Source: JAJECS01 sp965243625 (lineage in GTDB: Bacteria; Chloroflexota; UBA11872). Taken from it: DNA of 64,000 nucleotides. A program made the translations under genes and the position numbers. Location: NCBI GenBank assembly GCA_965243625.1, contig CBDEVI010000002.1, forward strand, positions 992,001 through 1,056,000. Reading direction: 5' to 3'. Under the pieces are notes generated by a model that worked only from the letters and a program-made list of their open reading frames with translations, had not been told where the DNA came from and ran no database searches. Positions 7,828-17,212 of this stretch are shown in pieces (the stretch's first letter is position 1; each line of letters begins with the position of its first letter).

Positions 7828-10254
7828 ATGCATCTCGTCCCACCGATCATTTTCACGATAGCCGCCCTCGCATTCACATGGCCCCTTGCATCTAATCTAA
7901 CCGGACACAAGATTTATATCGGATCAGATCCAATCCTGATACATGCCCTGCTGGAATGGGAACGCTATGCGATCTTCAACGATATATCGAGTTTTTTCGA
8001 TGGAAATTTCTACCATCTAACCCCCGGCGCTTTATTCTTTGGCGATCTCCTGTTGGGATCGCTTCCCGTCTACATCGTCGCCGCCTGGATCCTAGGGCCC
8101 GCCGGCGGATTCAACATCATGTACATCTCCCTCTTCGTCTTCAATGGCTGGGCCATGCATCTGCTCGTCCGCCGGATTACAGACAACTGGATCGCCGGCA
8201 TGTTTGCGGGAACTGTCTTCAGCTTTGCAATTCTGCCGCAGCTATTCATTCCCAATCATCAATTGCTGATGGCGTGGTGGACTCCGCTCATGCTTTGGTT
8301 CTTGTTTGGAGCTCTCAAGGAGAATCCCAACAAGAATTTCCTCGGCGCGACTATGTCGTTGTTCCTCCAGTTTGCCACCTCGATCTACTGGGGGTTCTTT
8401 GCGGCTTGGATATTCCTGTTGTTCCTTCTCATCAGCCTGTTGTGGGGCCGCTTCGAGAACGGCAGATTCGGCGCCATACGATCGTTGAGCGTGGGCGGCC
8501 TGCCGGCTCTCGTCTTGTCGGCGTTGCTTGGATTCGGCTACCTGCAGTTCTATCTGTCGTGGAGCGCAATCCGACGTATCGACGAGACCGTCAATCAGTC
8601 CGGCGTGCTGCCGGAATACTTGAGCTCATGGGGAGGCGGATGGTGGATCCGGTCGGCCTTTTGGACCGATGCCGCCACGTTCCCTCCCTATCTCGTTTCT
8701 GGCCTGGTGGGTGCGGTATTCGCGGCGTTCGGTCTGGTGTGTGTGGTCGCGAGAACGCGTCAGCGAATGGCCATTGTGCTGGCGGCGTTGATAGCCACTA
8801 CGTGCTTCGCGTTGTCTCTTGGTCCCCTATTGCATTGGGACGGGGAGTTAACCGACATCTCGCTTCCCTATCAGTTCGTGTTCGAGCATGTTCCGGGCGT
8901 TCAGTCGCTTCGGGCGGTGAATCGCTGGGCCTTGGGGGCCCACCTGGGGATCAGCATGCTGGCCGGCATCGGATTCGCGGCCATCTGGGCTCTCACCGGC
9001 CGCTTCGGGCACTGGCGACTGCTTCTAGTTCCGGCACTGGCCGTGCTCCTGGCCCTGGACACTGGCCGGCCATCCTTCAGCCTTCATGATCAGCCGGAAG
9101 AGAGCGAATTGAAGGCCTTCCTTCGGACTATTCCACGCGATCCGGCGATCGTGGTTCCGATACTCAAGAATCCGGAAACGAAGTCGAGATATATGACGTG
9201 GAGCGCGGAGAGCTCGGTGCTGCCGCTGCTGAACGGATATAACGGCTACATTCCGCCGACCCAGGAGCACCTGGCGGGCCTGGTGAACGGGCTGAATTAC
9301 ACCGACGCTCCGCGAGTCTACGCGGCGCTTCACGCCCTGGGAGTGCGCACCGTCGTTCTCAATTCCGATGAGATGCACAAAGGCAGCCCCGAAGCTTGGA
9401 CGCGGGCACTTGCGAACCTGCCGGTCGCTGGATCGCGGACCGATGTCGGGCGGTTCGTCGTGCTCCGTTTGGGGGATCAGGGATACGCGAGCGCCGTGTC
9501 GTCCTGGGACTCGATCTCGGGGCGAGTGTTTCTGGGAGATCTTGCGGCAGGCCGGGAACTGGTCGCGCCTCTCAATCTGCTCAACGCCAACGCCACTCCG
9601 TGGCTCAGCCCAGTCCCTCAGGGAACCTACGAACTCGACGTGCGGTGGGAGCCCATCTCCGGCGCCGCGCCGCTGACCCGGGTCGCTCAATTCCAGCCGC
9701 CGCCGGTCGTCCCGGCAGCGGGGGCAGTTGCCGTCCCCGTGCGACTCAGCGCCCCCGACGTCCCGGGTTCCTATCGGCTGGTGTTGGCATACGAGGGATT
9801 CGAATTGGCGAGCGCGACCGTCGCCGTGAGGCCGCCCGAGACATTCGACGCCCCGGCTTGGAACCCAGTCTTGGACACCCAGGTGCACGTGCTCGACCTC
9901 ACCCAGACCGTTGTTTCCGGGGAGCATGTCCGCGTCGTTGCTTCAGCGACCAACCATGGGTCCGAAGATTGGGACGGCGATTTTCGCTTGGGATACTCAT
10001 GGGTCTTGAAAAGCAGTTCATCCCCTCCAAGCGCGCCTCAGCAACTCGAAGACCGGCTCTTCATTGACCTCGAGGGGTTCTCGCGCTGGGATCCGGTCAT
10101 TCCTGGATCGGCGTATACCTTTTCCGGCCCCATCGATACACCAACGCACCCCGGCCAATACTTCCTGACCATCGGCATGGTGAAGGAAGGCGTCGCATGG
10201 TTCGACAACAAGGTGTCCTTCGACGTCGAGATCGTCGAGCGCGACGGTGCCTAG
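7828..10254 (+). CDS. Large polytopic membrane protein, GT-C/YfhO-like, with C-terminal beta domains
   Basis: An 808-residue protein. Residues 1-420 hold roughly ten to twelve membrane segments with an early acidic loop (YIGSDPILIHALLEWE, about 38-53), a layout typical of GT-C fold glycosyltransferases and YfhO-like proteins. From about 430 the chain is soluble: a mixed domain containing ALHALGVRTVVLN, then two beta-sandwich-like stretches (about 600-680 and 690-805) rich in Val, Pro and aromatic residues that look like Ig-like or CBM-like modules. The ATG at 7828 is preferred to a TTG at 7750. The first 700 bases are clearly less GC-rich than the surroundings. Likely role: transfer of a lipid-linked sugar to an envelope acceptor; this is inference. 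Confidence 0.7.
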   Translation: MHLVPPIIFTIAALAFTWPLASNLTGHKIYIGSDPILIHALLEWERYAIFNDISSFFDGNFYHLTPGALFFGDLLLGSLPVYIVAAWILGPAGGFNIMYISLFVFNGWAMHLLVRRITDNWIAGMFAGTVFSFAILPQLFIPNHQLLMAWWTPLMLWFLFGALKENPNKNFLGATMSLFLQFATSIYWGFFAAWIFLLFLLISLLWGRFENGRFGAIRSLSVGGLPALVLSALLGFGYLQFYLSWSAIRRIDETVNQSGVLPEYLSSWGGGWWIRSAFWTDAATFPPYLVSGLVGAVFAAFGLVCVVARTRQRMAIVLAALIATTCFALSLGPLLHWDGELTDISLPYQFVFEHVPGVQSLRAVNRWALGAHLGISMLAGIGFAAIWALTGRFGHWRLLLVPALAVLLALDTGRPSFSLHDQPEESELKAFLRTIPRDPAIVVPILKNPETKSRYMTWSAESSVLPLLNGYNGYIPPTQEHLAGLVNGLNYTDAPRVYAALHALGVRTVVLNSDEMHKGSPEAWTRALANLPVAGSRTDVGRFVVLRLGDQGYASAVSSWDSISGRVFLGDLAAGRELVAPLNLLNANATPWLSPVPQGTYELDVRWEPISGAAPLTRVAQFQPPPVVPAAGAVAVPVRLSAPDVPGSYRLVLAYEGFELASATVAVRPPETFDAPAWNPVLDTQVHVLDLTQTVVSGEHVRVVASATNHGSEDWDGDFRLGYSWVLKSSSSPPSAPQQLEDRLFIDLEGFSRWDPVIPGSAYTFSGPIDTPTHPGQYFLTIGMVKEGVAWFDNKVSFDVEIVERDGA

Positions 10255-10347
10255 CCGGCCACACAGAAAAGGGCGCACCGGCCTTAGTCGATCCAATAGC
10301 TGACGCTGTCAGTGCCGACGGTGGCGCCGGCAGCTTCGGCGGCGTCG

Positions 10348-10902
10348 CTATTCCTTGGCCTCCATCCGCGCCAGGATGTCGCGGATCTCGGTGAGCAATT
10401 CGGTGGCTCCCGCAGCTGGCGCGGGAGCGTCCTCGTCGGGTTCGGCGCCCAGCACGCGTTGACGCTGCATGAGAATGGCGTTGCGGAACTCCGCGGCATC
10501 GATCACGCCAACCAAATCGCCCTCACTGCTGGCGTACTGCCCGGACTGGCCTGCCGTCTCCACCCGCAAGCCGCGCACCTTGAAGCGGCGCATGATCGGC
10601 CCGTCGTGCAAGCGCAGGTCGGTGACCCGATTGAGCGGAATGGTGGATTCGCGGCGATTGAAGACGCCCTTGCGAATCTCGATGGCCTGGGACGTCAGCC
10701 GGGCGGACAGGCGCCGGTGATACTCCGGGGCGTACCAAAGGCTGAAGATCAGCCAAAACGGGATCAGCGGAATCCCGACAATGGTGATGGCGAAATACAG
10801 TGAGATCAGCAACCGGTGGTAGGGGATGACCCCGCGGTCGAACTCCGCGTCGCGGAGGGTTTTGCCGGTCGCTCCGGGGCGGTCGAACGGGTCTGCCTGC
10901 AT
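10348..10902 (-). CDS. Bacterial PH-domain (YdbT/bPH2-like) membrane protein
   Basis: A 184-residue protein with one hydrophobic hairpin (LLISLYFAITIVGIPLIPFW, about 31-50, continuing to 57) followed by a bPH2-type domain: RLTSQAIEIRKGVFNRRESTIPLNRVTDLRLHDGP is the characteristic strand set (about 68-105). The C-terminal 45 residues are acidic and helical. Family members occur singly or as YdbS/YdbT pairs and are membrane-associated; the function is unknown. A GGAGG site precedes the ATG. Confidence 0.85.
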   Translation of the reverse strand: MQADPFDRPGATGKTLRDAEFDRGVIPYHRLLISLYFAITIVGIPLIPFWLIFSLWYAPEYHRRLSARLTSQAIEIRKGVFNRRESTIPLNRVTDLRLHDGPIMRRFKVRGLRVETAGQSGQYASSEGDLVGVIDAAEFRNAILMQRQRVLGAEPDEDAPAPAAGATELLTEIRDILARMEAKE

Positions 10903-11027
10903 TCCTGCATCCTCCGTGGACTAGGTGTGGAACGAGCGCCGATCGCCACTGTATATGGGCAAATCGAAAACCCACCATCTCGCGCCGCTAGACTCCATGA
11001 AGCCACGGACACGACGGAGCCCGCGCC

Positions 11028-11486
11028 ATGTCGCCTGAGAACCGCCTCGCCGCGTTGGGGATCAAATTGCCGGACCTGCCGCCGCCGCTGTCGGACGCGC
11101 CCTACATTCCGGCCGTCGTCACGGGCGACCTGGTGTGGGTCTCGGGCCACTCACCGGGAGGAGATTGGCGTCCGGGACAGGTGGGCACGGACTACACGGT
11201 CGCGGAAGCCAAGCAGGCGGCGCGGGCGGCGGGCATCGGGTTGCTGGCCGCCGCGCGCTCGGTGGTCGGCTCGCTCGATCGCATCGAACGGGTCGTGCGC
11301 ATGCTGGGTCACGTGAACGCCGCGCCGGGCATGGACCAGGCCGGCGAAGTCATCAACGGCTGCTCGGAGCTCATGCTCGAGGTGTTTGGTCCTGACGGCC
11401 GCGGCGTTCGCTCGGCAGTGGGCGTCGGCACGATGCCGCGCAACGTCCCGCTATCCGTCGAGGTGGTGTTTCAGCTCAAGCGCTAG
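11028..11486 (+). CDS. RidA/YjgF-like protein (TdcF/YER057c superfamily)
   Basis: A 152-residue member of the RidA superfamily of trimeric enamine/imine deaminases and related proteins. The pattern IPAVVTGDLVWVSGHSPGGD, then the LLAAARSVVGSLDRIERVVRMLGHVNAAPGM block and the closing RSAVGVGTMPRNVPLSVEVVFQL strand are diagnostic. It belongs to the longer subgroup with an N-terminal extension (ENRLAALGIKLPDLPPP), which is not the archetypal RidA clade, so imine deaminase activity should not be assumed. Confidence 0.9.
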   Translation: MSPENRLAALGIKLPDLPPPLSDAPYIPAVVTGDLVWVSGHSPGGDWRPGQVGTDYTVAEAKQAARAAGIGLLAAARSVVGSLDRIERVVRMLGHVNAAPGMDQAGEVINGCSELMLEVFGPDGRGVRSAVGVGTMPRNVPLSVEVVFQLKR

Positions 11487-11713
11487 CGCCAGATGGCCAG
11501 CGGGGATCCGACCCCGAACGTGACTCCCGTGCCGGCCGCGGATGAAGCGGTGGATCTGCCCGAGCTTTATGTCAACATGAGCGGCGGCTCCAGTGCGGGG
11601 GCCGGACCCGCCGCCCGTCCCTTGACGACCCGCGCCGGCCGCCCCACCATGCGAATCGCGCGGAATCGCCTCGCCGACTCACCGGCGAACGCGTCGTCCA
11701 GCAAGGGGTTGAC

Positions 11714-13810
11714 GTGTCCAGCGACAGCCAGTTCGGCATTCCCGGCGTCCCGTTTCCCGTCGGAGTGGAGTACTACCGCGCGCCCGTTCCCAAGCCGGAG
11801 CTGTGGGACGAGGATTTCGCCCGCATCCGCGCCGGCGGCATGCGCATCATCCGCACCTTCAACTATTGGAACCATCTCGAACCGCGTCCGGGCATCTACG
11901 AGACCGACGATATCGACCTGCTCTTCGATCTGGCGCACAAGCACGACTTGCGGGTGTGGCTGGACCTCCCGCTGGCCACGCACGGCGCCTGCCCGGAGTG
12001 GCTGACGCGCGAGCATTACGACATGCGCGTGGTCAGCTATCGCAACCACGTCTCACTGACCAGCGCCAGCCCGGCCTATCCGCAGGGCAGCCAGATCCAC
12101 TGCTACGACCATCCGGCGTGGCGCGAATACGGCGAAAAGCTCTTGCGCCACATGATCGGACGATACAAGGACCACCCGGCCCTGCTGGTGTGGGGCCTTT
12201 GGGACGGCATCGCGCTGTCGGCGGCGTGGAGCAAGACTTCCGACGGCCTCCCCTGCTACTGCCCCAGCACACTGGCCCGCTACGACGCCTGGCTGAAAGA
12301 GCGCTTCACGCTCGACGAACTGAACGCGCGTGTGCACCGCCGCTATCGCCGTTGGGAAGACGTGCAGCCGCCGCGCTCGAACCAAAACGTCGTCGAGATG
12401 CTGCTGTACAAGCAGTTCCACTACGAGAACCTGGCCGGTCATCTCCAGTGGGTCATGGACGTCGCCAACGACGTGGACCCGGTGCATGAAAAGCGCTCGC
12501 ACGGCGCCTGGTATCCGCGCCCGCAGGACACCGCCTGTGCGCCGGTCGCCGACAGCTGGGGCATGTCCATGTCGTCCAACAATCTGCTGACCTCCGAAGA
12601 TCCCTACAAGCTGTCGGAGCGGGCTTTCGGCTACGACTGGTCGCGCAGCATCGGCAAGAACGGTCGCTGGTGGAACGAAGAAATCTATTCGGGCATGTCA
12701 CGCGGCGGCGTCACCTGGCGCAAGCAATCCGCGCCCGAGGAACCCACCATGCTGCTGTGGATGTGCCTGGCGTCGGGCGGCGCGGGCGCCATGTACTGGC
12801 AGTATCGCCCCGAGTACTTCAGCTTCGAGTCCCCGGGCTACAACCTGATCGCCCTGGACGGGCAACCCACCGCCCGCTGGCAATCCACCACCGAGGCGCT
12901 ATGCCAGATGGCCGGCATGGAGGACCACCTGCCGCTCAGGTACGGCACCGCGGACGTGGCCGTCGTCTACCACGGCGAGTCCCAGGAGCTTTTCAGCTAC
13001 AACGACGAAGACGACCGCTATCTGAACGACCTGCGCGGCGTCCACCGCACGCTCTGGGCCAACGGCATTCCCGTCGACATCGTATCACCGGGCATGGACT
13101 GGTCGCCGTACCGGCTGATCTACTTGACCAACGCGGCGCTCATGACCGATGAGTTGCACGGGCGCATCGAGCAGACCCTCAGCGAAAACCCGGATGTGCA
13201 GCTCGTGGCGGACGGGAGCTTTGGGCTGTATTCAGCCGACGGGCAATCCTCCTACGGCCCCCCGGAGGGATTCTCCGAACGATTTGGCGTGCGGGTGGCG
13301 GACTTCAACGCCATCACCGAGCAGGACATCGCGGAAGGTCGAAACGTGCTCCAAGCGGCGGCTGGAGCCATTCCGATCAGTGCGCCGTGCGGCTATGCCG
13401 TCCTCGAGCCCAATAACGGCGCAACGGCTATCGCGTCGCTAGAGGGCGAGACGGTGGCCGTGCGGAGCGCCGACGGTCGGTTCACCTGGTGGGGACTGTC
13501 GCTGTCGGCCGGCTTCGGCGACGCGGGCCACCCGGACCTGGTGCTCCCGCCAGTTCAGGCGGCTTCCATCGAAGCGCCGCTGGTGATCGAGGGCTCGGGC
13601 GTCGTGCCGGTGGTCCGGGGATCGGCCAAGGGCGGGGACGTGGCCTTTCTCTTCAATCTCGAACGCTCCGCGGCCACCGTCACCGTCCGCCCCACGCGCG
13701 GCCCCAACTCCGTGCGCAACCTGCTCACGAAGGCTGACATTCCACTCAACGACGGCGCGTTCGAGATCACGATCCCGGCGTGGAAGCACGCGGTGGTGCA
13801 CTTGGCCTAG
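11714..13810 (+). CDS. GH42-type beta-galactosidase-like protein, apparent loss of acid/base Glu
   Basis: A 698-residue protein with the GH42 plan: TIM barrel (about 1-390), a class-I glutamine amidotransferase-like trimerisation domain (about 410-590, VAVVYHGESQELFSYND and onward) and a C-terminal beta domain. The metal-binding CYCPSTLARYDAWLKERF segment fits the family. In GH42 enzymes an Asn-Glu acid/base pair precedes that segment; here the aligned stretch reads VWGLWDGIAL, with Gly where Glu is expected. The nucleophile region WWNEEIYSG keeps its glutamate. It may hydrolyse another linkage with a displaced acid, or be inactive. GTG start at 11714 after an AAGGGG site. Confidence 0.82.
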   Translation: MSSDSQFGIPGVPFPVGVEYYRAPVPKPELWDEDFARIRAGGMRIIRTFNYWNHLEPRPGIYETDDIDLLFDLAHKHDLRVWLDLPLATHGACPEWLTREHYDMRVVSYRNHVSLTSASPAYPQGSQIHCYDHPAWREYGEKLLRHMIGRYKDHPALLVWGLWDGIALSAAWSKTSDGLPCYCPSTLARYDAWLKERFTLDELNARVHRRYRRWEDVQPPRSNQNVVEMLLYKQFHYENLAGHLQWVMDVANDVDPVHEKRSHGAWYPRPQDTACAPVADSWGMSMSSNNLLTSEDPYKLSERAFGYDWSRSIGKNGRWWNEEIYSGMSRGGVTWRKQSAPEEPTMLLWMCLASGGAGAMYWQYRPEYFSFESPGYNLIALDGQPTARWQSTTEALCQMAGMEDHLPLRYGTADVAVVYHGESQELFSYNDEDDRYLNDLRGVHRTLWANGIPVDIVSPGMDWSPYRLIYLTNAALMTDELHGRIEQTLSENPDVQLVADGSFGLYSADGQSSYGPPEGFSERFGVRVADFNAITEQDIAEGRNVLQAAAGAIPISAPCGYAVLEPNNGATAIASLEGETVAVRSADGRFTWWGLSLSAGFGDAGHPDLVLPPVQAASIEAPLVIEGSGVVPVVRGSAKGGDVAFLFNLERSAATVTVRPTRGPNSVRNLLTKADIPLNDGAFEITIPAWKHAVVHLA

Positions 13811-13843
13811 GAAAAACCGCGGTTAGGGCAGGCGCCTTACCCC

Positions 13844-13910
13844 AATCCGTTCGCCCCCGTATCAAGTACGGGACAGGCTCTGAGCTTGTCGAATGGCCGT
13901 CGAACGGATT
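13844..13910. repeat. Palindromic hairpin, interspersed-repeat type
   Basis: Perfect 10-base arms AATCCGTTCG and CGAACGGATT enclose a 47-base loop with an inner stem (CCCGTATC/AAGTACGGG) and the phrase GCTCTGAGCTTGTCGAA, which is a well-known constituent of dispersed extragenic palindromes in bacteria. It lies between the convergent GH42-like and sialidase-like genes, so it could also end transcription in both directions, although no T-run follows the stem. Confidence 0.55.
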
Positions 13911-13940
13911 TGTCGCCGCCAATTCCTGGCAGGCGTGAAC

Positions 13941-15041
13941 CTAGGTCACCCGAAGGCGGAACCAGCGGATGTTGCGGATGCCGTCCTCCTGGCACCAAAG
14001 CACGGCAAACACGTCGCCGTTGGGCAACGAGAGCATCTGTGGGAATCCGAACTGCAGATCCACCAACTCGTCCGCACCGGCGCCTTCGCCCGCCATGCCC
14101 GACGGCGCGCCCTGCCAGACTGCCAGATCTTCCAGATTGATCCACATGTCGCTATCGATGCGGACCCGCTGGGCCCATAGCCCGGGACGGTCGTCGCGCC
14201 GGTAGAGCACCAGCACCGTGCCGTCCGCCAATACGTGCAGCTTAGTGGTTTGCCCCCGCAAGCCCGTGGCCCGTGGTTCCGAGAACTTCCAGCCGTCCGC
14301 CGAAATCACATAGGGCGTCGGTTCGCTGTGTCCCGAAGCTTCGTCATATGCCCACGCGACCTGCAAGAGCCGCCCGTCGGGAAGCTCCACGACGGATTGT
14401 TCCCACGAGAACACGTGGCGGTCGTATTGGTCCAAGACATCGAAGTAGGTTGGCCAGGTCGCACCGCGGTCGAATGAGACGAGCGCGATGGCCTTCATGC
14501 CGTTTGGCGCGTCGCCATCCCAGCCTTTCCAAGTGGCCGTAGGCCAAAGCCAGCGGCCGTCGCGCAGCGTGATTACCGCGTGGCAGATCTCAAACGACGG
14601 CCCCTCGAGGGGCGGCTCGACGGTCTCGGGACCGCTCCAGGTGTGCCCGCCGTCGGCGCTGCGCAACGCGATCAAGTCGACCGGCACAAAGCCCAGCGTG
14701 TCGCGGTTCACCAGGCTGTCGTCGTCCGGTCGGCGGTAGGCGCGAGCGCCGGTCGCGATCAGCTCATCGGGCCCCACGCGGGCAATGCGCGCGAAGCTGG
14801 TCACCCGGCCTTGGACGGAGTCGTGAAACATGCGGGCCGGCGCCGACCACGTGCGCCCCTCATCGGTCGAACGGGCGATATACGTCGCGTAGTCCAGGCT
14901 CTCGGCATGGTCGGCGATGTCGAAGGCGACCACCAACTCACCCGAATCGAGCAAGACAGCCGTCGGATGCCAGGTGTGCAACGGCGGCGACTGCGATTCC
15001 GGGCTGCGATAGACGAGACCGGACTCGATGACCTCGATCAC
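13941..15041 (-). CDS. Sialidase/neuraminidase-fold protein (BNR/Asp-box repeats)
   Basis: A 366-residue six-bladed beta-propeller protein. At least three Asp-box motifs are visible: STDEGRTW (about 59-66), SADGGHTW (about 130) and SFDRGATW (about 190), each at a blade turn. Overall it resembles the exo-alpha-sialidase-like group found with carbohydrate catabolic genes. No signal peptide is seen, so it is likely intracellular. The GTG start at 15041 has GGAG just upstream. Asp-box proteins include true sialidases and many other glycosidases and binding proteins, so activity on sialic acid is uncertain. Confidence 0.82.
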   Translation of the reverse strand: MIEVIESGLVYRSPESQSPPLHTWHPTAVLLDSGELVVAFDIADHAESLDYATYIARSTDEGRTWSAPARMFHDSVQGRVTSFARIARVGPDELIATGARAYRRPDDDSLVNRDTLGFVPVDLIALRSADGGHTWSGPETVEPPLEGPSFEICHAVITLRDGRWLWPTATWKGWDGDAPNGMKAIALVSFDRGATWPTYFDVLDQYDRHVFSWEQSVVELPDGRLLQVAWAYDEASGHSEPTPYVISADGWKFSEPRATGLRGQTTKLHVLADGTVLVLYRRDDRPGLWAQRVRIDSDMWINLEDLAVWQGAPSGMAGEGAGADELVDLQFGFPQMLSLPNGDVFAVLWCQEDGIRNIRWFRLRVT

Positions 15042-15142
15042 AAGCGGTCTCCAGGGGTCGCCTGTGCCGAGTATAGGCGGCCAGTGTCGAGGCGGGTCGC
15101 GACTACAATCCCACCCTGCGACATCACGCGGCGGACAGCAGA

Positions 15143-17212
15143 TTGACTCGCGTTGGCATCGACATCGGCGGCACGTTCACGGACCTGTTTGCCGTGGCGG
15201 ACGATGGGCGCACCTGGTCGGCCAAGGTCCTGACCACGCCGGCTAATCCGGCGCAAGGCCTCATGGACGTGCTCGACCGTTGGCAGGCCGCCTCCGGCGT
15301 GAAGGAGATTCGCGAGATCGTCCACGCCACCACCGTCGCCACCAACGCCGTGCTGGAGGGAACCACGGCTCGGCTGGGCCTGGTGACGACCCGGGGATTT
15401 CGCGACGTGCTGGAGATTGGCCGTCACCAGCGGCGCGACCTCTACAACCTGTTTCTGGAAAAGCCTCCTGCCTTGATTCCGCGCGAGCGGCGGCTGGAGG
15501 TGCGCGAACGCATCGGCGCCGACGGCTCGATCGTCGAACCCCTCCACGTGGACGATGTCGTGCGCGCTGCCCATCGGCTAAAGGACCTGGGGGCCGAGGC
15601 GATCGTGGTGGCGTTTCTGCACAGCTACGGCTACCCGCAGCATGAGCGGGAAGCCGCCGCCGTCATTGCGGATGAGACGCGCCTGCCGGTGGTGGCCAGC
15701 CACGCCGTATGCCGCGAGTATCGCGAGTACGAGCGATTCAGCACGGCGGCGGTGCATGCGGCGGTTCTGCCGCGGGTTGCGACCTACATCGGCGACATCG
15801 ACTCCCGCCTCAAGACGCGGGGCATCGGCGCACCGCTCTCGGTCATGCAATCGAGCGGCGGCATGGCGCCCGCGGCCACGGTGGCCCGCGAGCCGGCCTC
15901 GATCGTCGAGTCGGGACCGGCAGCGGGGGTGATCGCCGCCGCGGAGGTCGGACGGCGGCTAGGTGCGTCCAACGTCATCTCGTTCGACATGGGCGGCACC
16001 AGCACAAAGGCCACCCTGATCCGCGACGGTCACGTCACCATCAACAACGACTACGAGATCGGCGGGGGATTGCACGGAGGCTTTGGCACCGGCTATCCGC
16101 TTCGCACCCCGGTGATCGATCTTGTCGAGATCGGCACCGGCGGCGGCTCGATCGCCGGTGTGGACGCCGGCGGCTCGCTCTACGTGGGTCCGGCAAGCGC
16201 CGGCGCGGAGCCGGGGCCGGCGTGCTACGGCCGCGGCGGCACGCGCCCCACGACCACCGACGCCAACGCCGTGCTCGGTCGCCTGCGGCCCGATCGGTTT
16301 GCCGGCGGGCATATCCAGTTGGACGTTGGCGCCGCCCGGCGGGCGGTGGCCGAACACGTCGCCGGCCCGCTGGGGATGAGCGTCGAAGCCGCGGCGGAGG
16401 GCATCCTAGCGCTGGCCGGCGCGAAAATGGGACGCGCATTGGAGCTCGTCTCCGTGGCGCGCGGTCACGATCCGCGGGAGTTCGTGATGGTGGCGTTCGG
16501 CGGGGCCGGGCCCATGCATGCGGCGGACCTCGCGCGCGAGCTTGGCTGCAGCCGGGTCGTGATTCCGCCGGAGGCCGGGGTGCAGTCGGCGCGCGGCCTG
16601 CTCGTGGCCGAAGCTCGCCGCGACTTCTCCACCGCCATGCTCAGCGCCGAAACCGCGCTCGAGCTTTCCGAGGTGGAGCGTCGCTTCGCCGCCATGCGCG
16701 ACCAAGGTGTGCGCGAGCTGCGCGAGGCCGGCTTCAAGGATCAGGCGATCAGCGCCCGTCTCGGCGTCGATGCCCGCTACACCGGCCAGGCCTACGAGGT
16801 GGCGGTGTGGCTCGACGAACCGGCGGCGTTCGATGGCGACCTGCGGCGCCAGGTGAGTCTCGAATTCCACCGAGCGCACGCACGGCTGCACGGGCATCGA
16901 GACGAGGACGCGGCGATCGAGTGGGTCACGCTGCGCGCCAGCATCACGGCTAGGACGGTCCGGCCCGGCTCGACCGAACTGGCGCTGCCAACCGAGCCGC
17001 TGGCCCGGCGCCAACTCGGCGTTCAGCCGATGATTTGGACCGGGGAGAGCCACAACGCACCGGTCTACGCGCGCGAACGCCTCGGCCGGGACGACCAAAT
17101 CGAAGGCCCGGCCCTGATCATCCAAGACCAGACGACGCTGGTGGTGCCGCCCGCAACATCCGCCCACGTGCACGCGACGGGCGACATCGTGCTGGAGGTC
17201 GCACAGACATGA
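15143..17212 (+). CDS. hyuA: Hydantoinase/oxoprolinase A subunit
   Basis: A 689-residue ATP-dependent hydantoinase/acetone-carboxylase-type subunit. The N-terminus RVGIDIGGTFTDLFAV is the actin-like ATPase phosphate-binding loop, and SFDMGGTSTKATLI (about 281-294) is the second; TGGGSIAGVDAGG and FGGAGPMHAADLARELG are family signatures. The start is TTG at 15143, immediately before the conserved N-terminus; no ATG or GTG is available nearby. Its stop overlaps the hyuB start by four bases (ATGA). Together the subunits open cyclic amides such as N-methylhydantoin or 5-oxoproline; the substrate here is undetermined. Confidence 0.93.
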   Translation: MTRVGIDIGGTFTDLFAVADDGRTWSAKVLTTPANPAQGLMDVLDRWQAASGVKEIREIVHATTVATNAVLEGTTARLGLVTTRGFRDVLEIGRHQRRDLYNLFLEKPPALIPRERRLEVRERIGADGSIVEPLHVDDVVRAAHRLKDLGAEAIVVAFLHSYGYPQHEREAAAVIADETRLPVVASHAVCREYREYERFSTAAVHAAVLPRVATYIGDIDSRLKTRGIGAPLSVMQSSGGMAPAATVAREPASIVESGPAAGVIAAAEVGRRLGASNVISFDMGGTSTKATLIRDGHVTINNDYEIGGGLHGGFGTGYPLRTPVIDLVEIGTGGGSIAGVDAGGSLYVGPASAGAEPGPACYGRGGTRPTTTDANAVLGRLRPDRFAGGHIQLDVGAARRAVAEHVAGPLGMSVEAAAEGILALAGAKMGRALELVSVARGHDPREFVMVAFGGAGPMHAADLARELGCSRVVIPPEAGVQSARGLLVAEARRDFSTAMLSAETALELSEVERRFAAMRDQGVRELREAGFKDQAISARLGVDARYTGQAYEVAVWLDEPAAFDGDLRRQVSLEFHRAHARLHGHRDEDAAIEWVTLRASITARTVRPGSTELALPTEPLARRQLGVQPMIWTGESHNAPVYARERLGRDDQIEGPALIIQDQTTLVVPPATSAHVHATGDIVLEVAQT

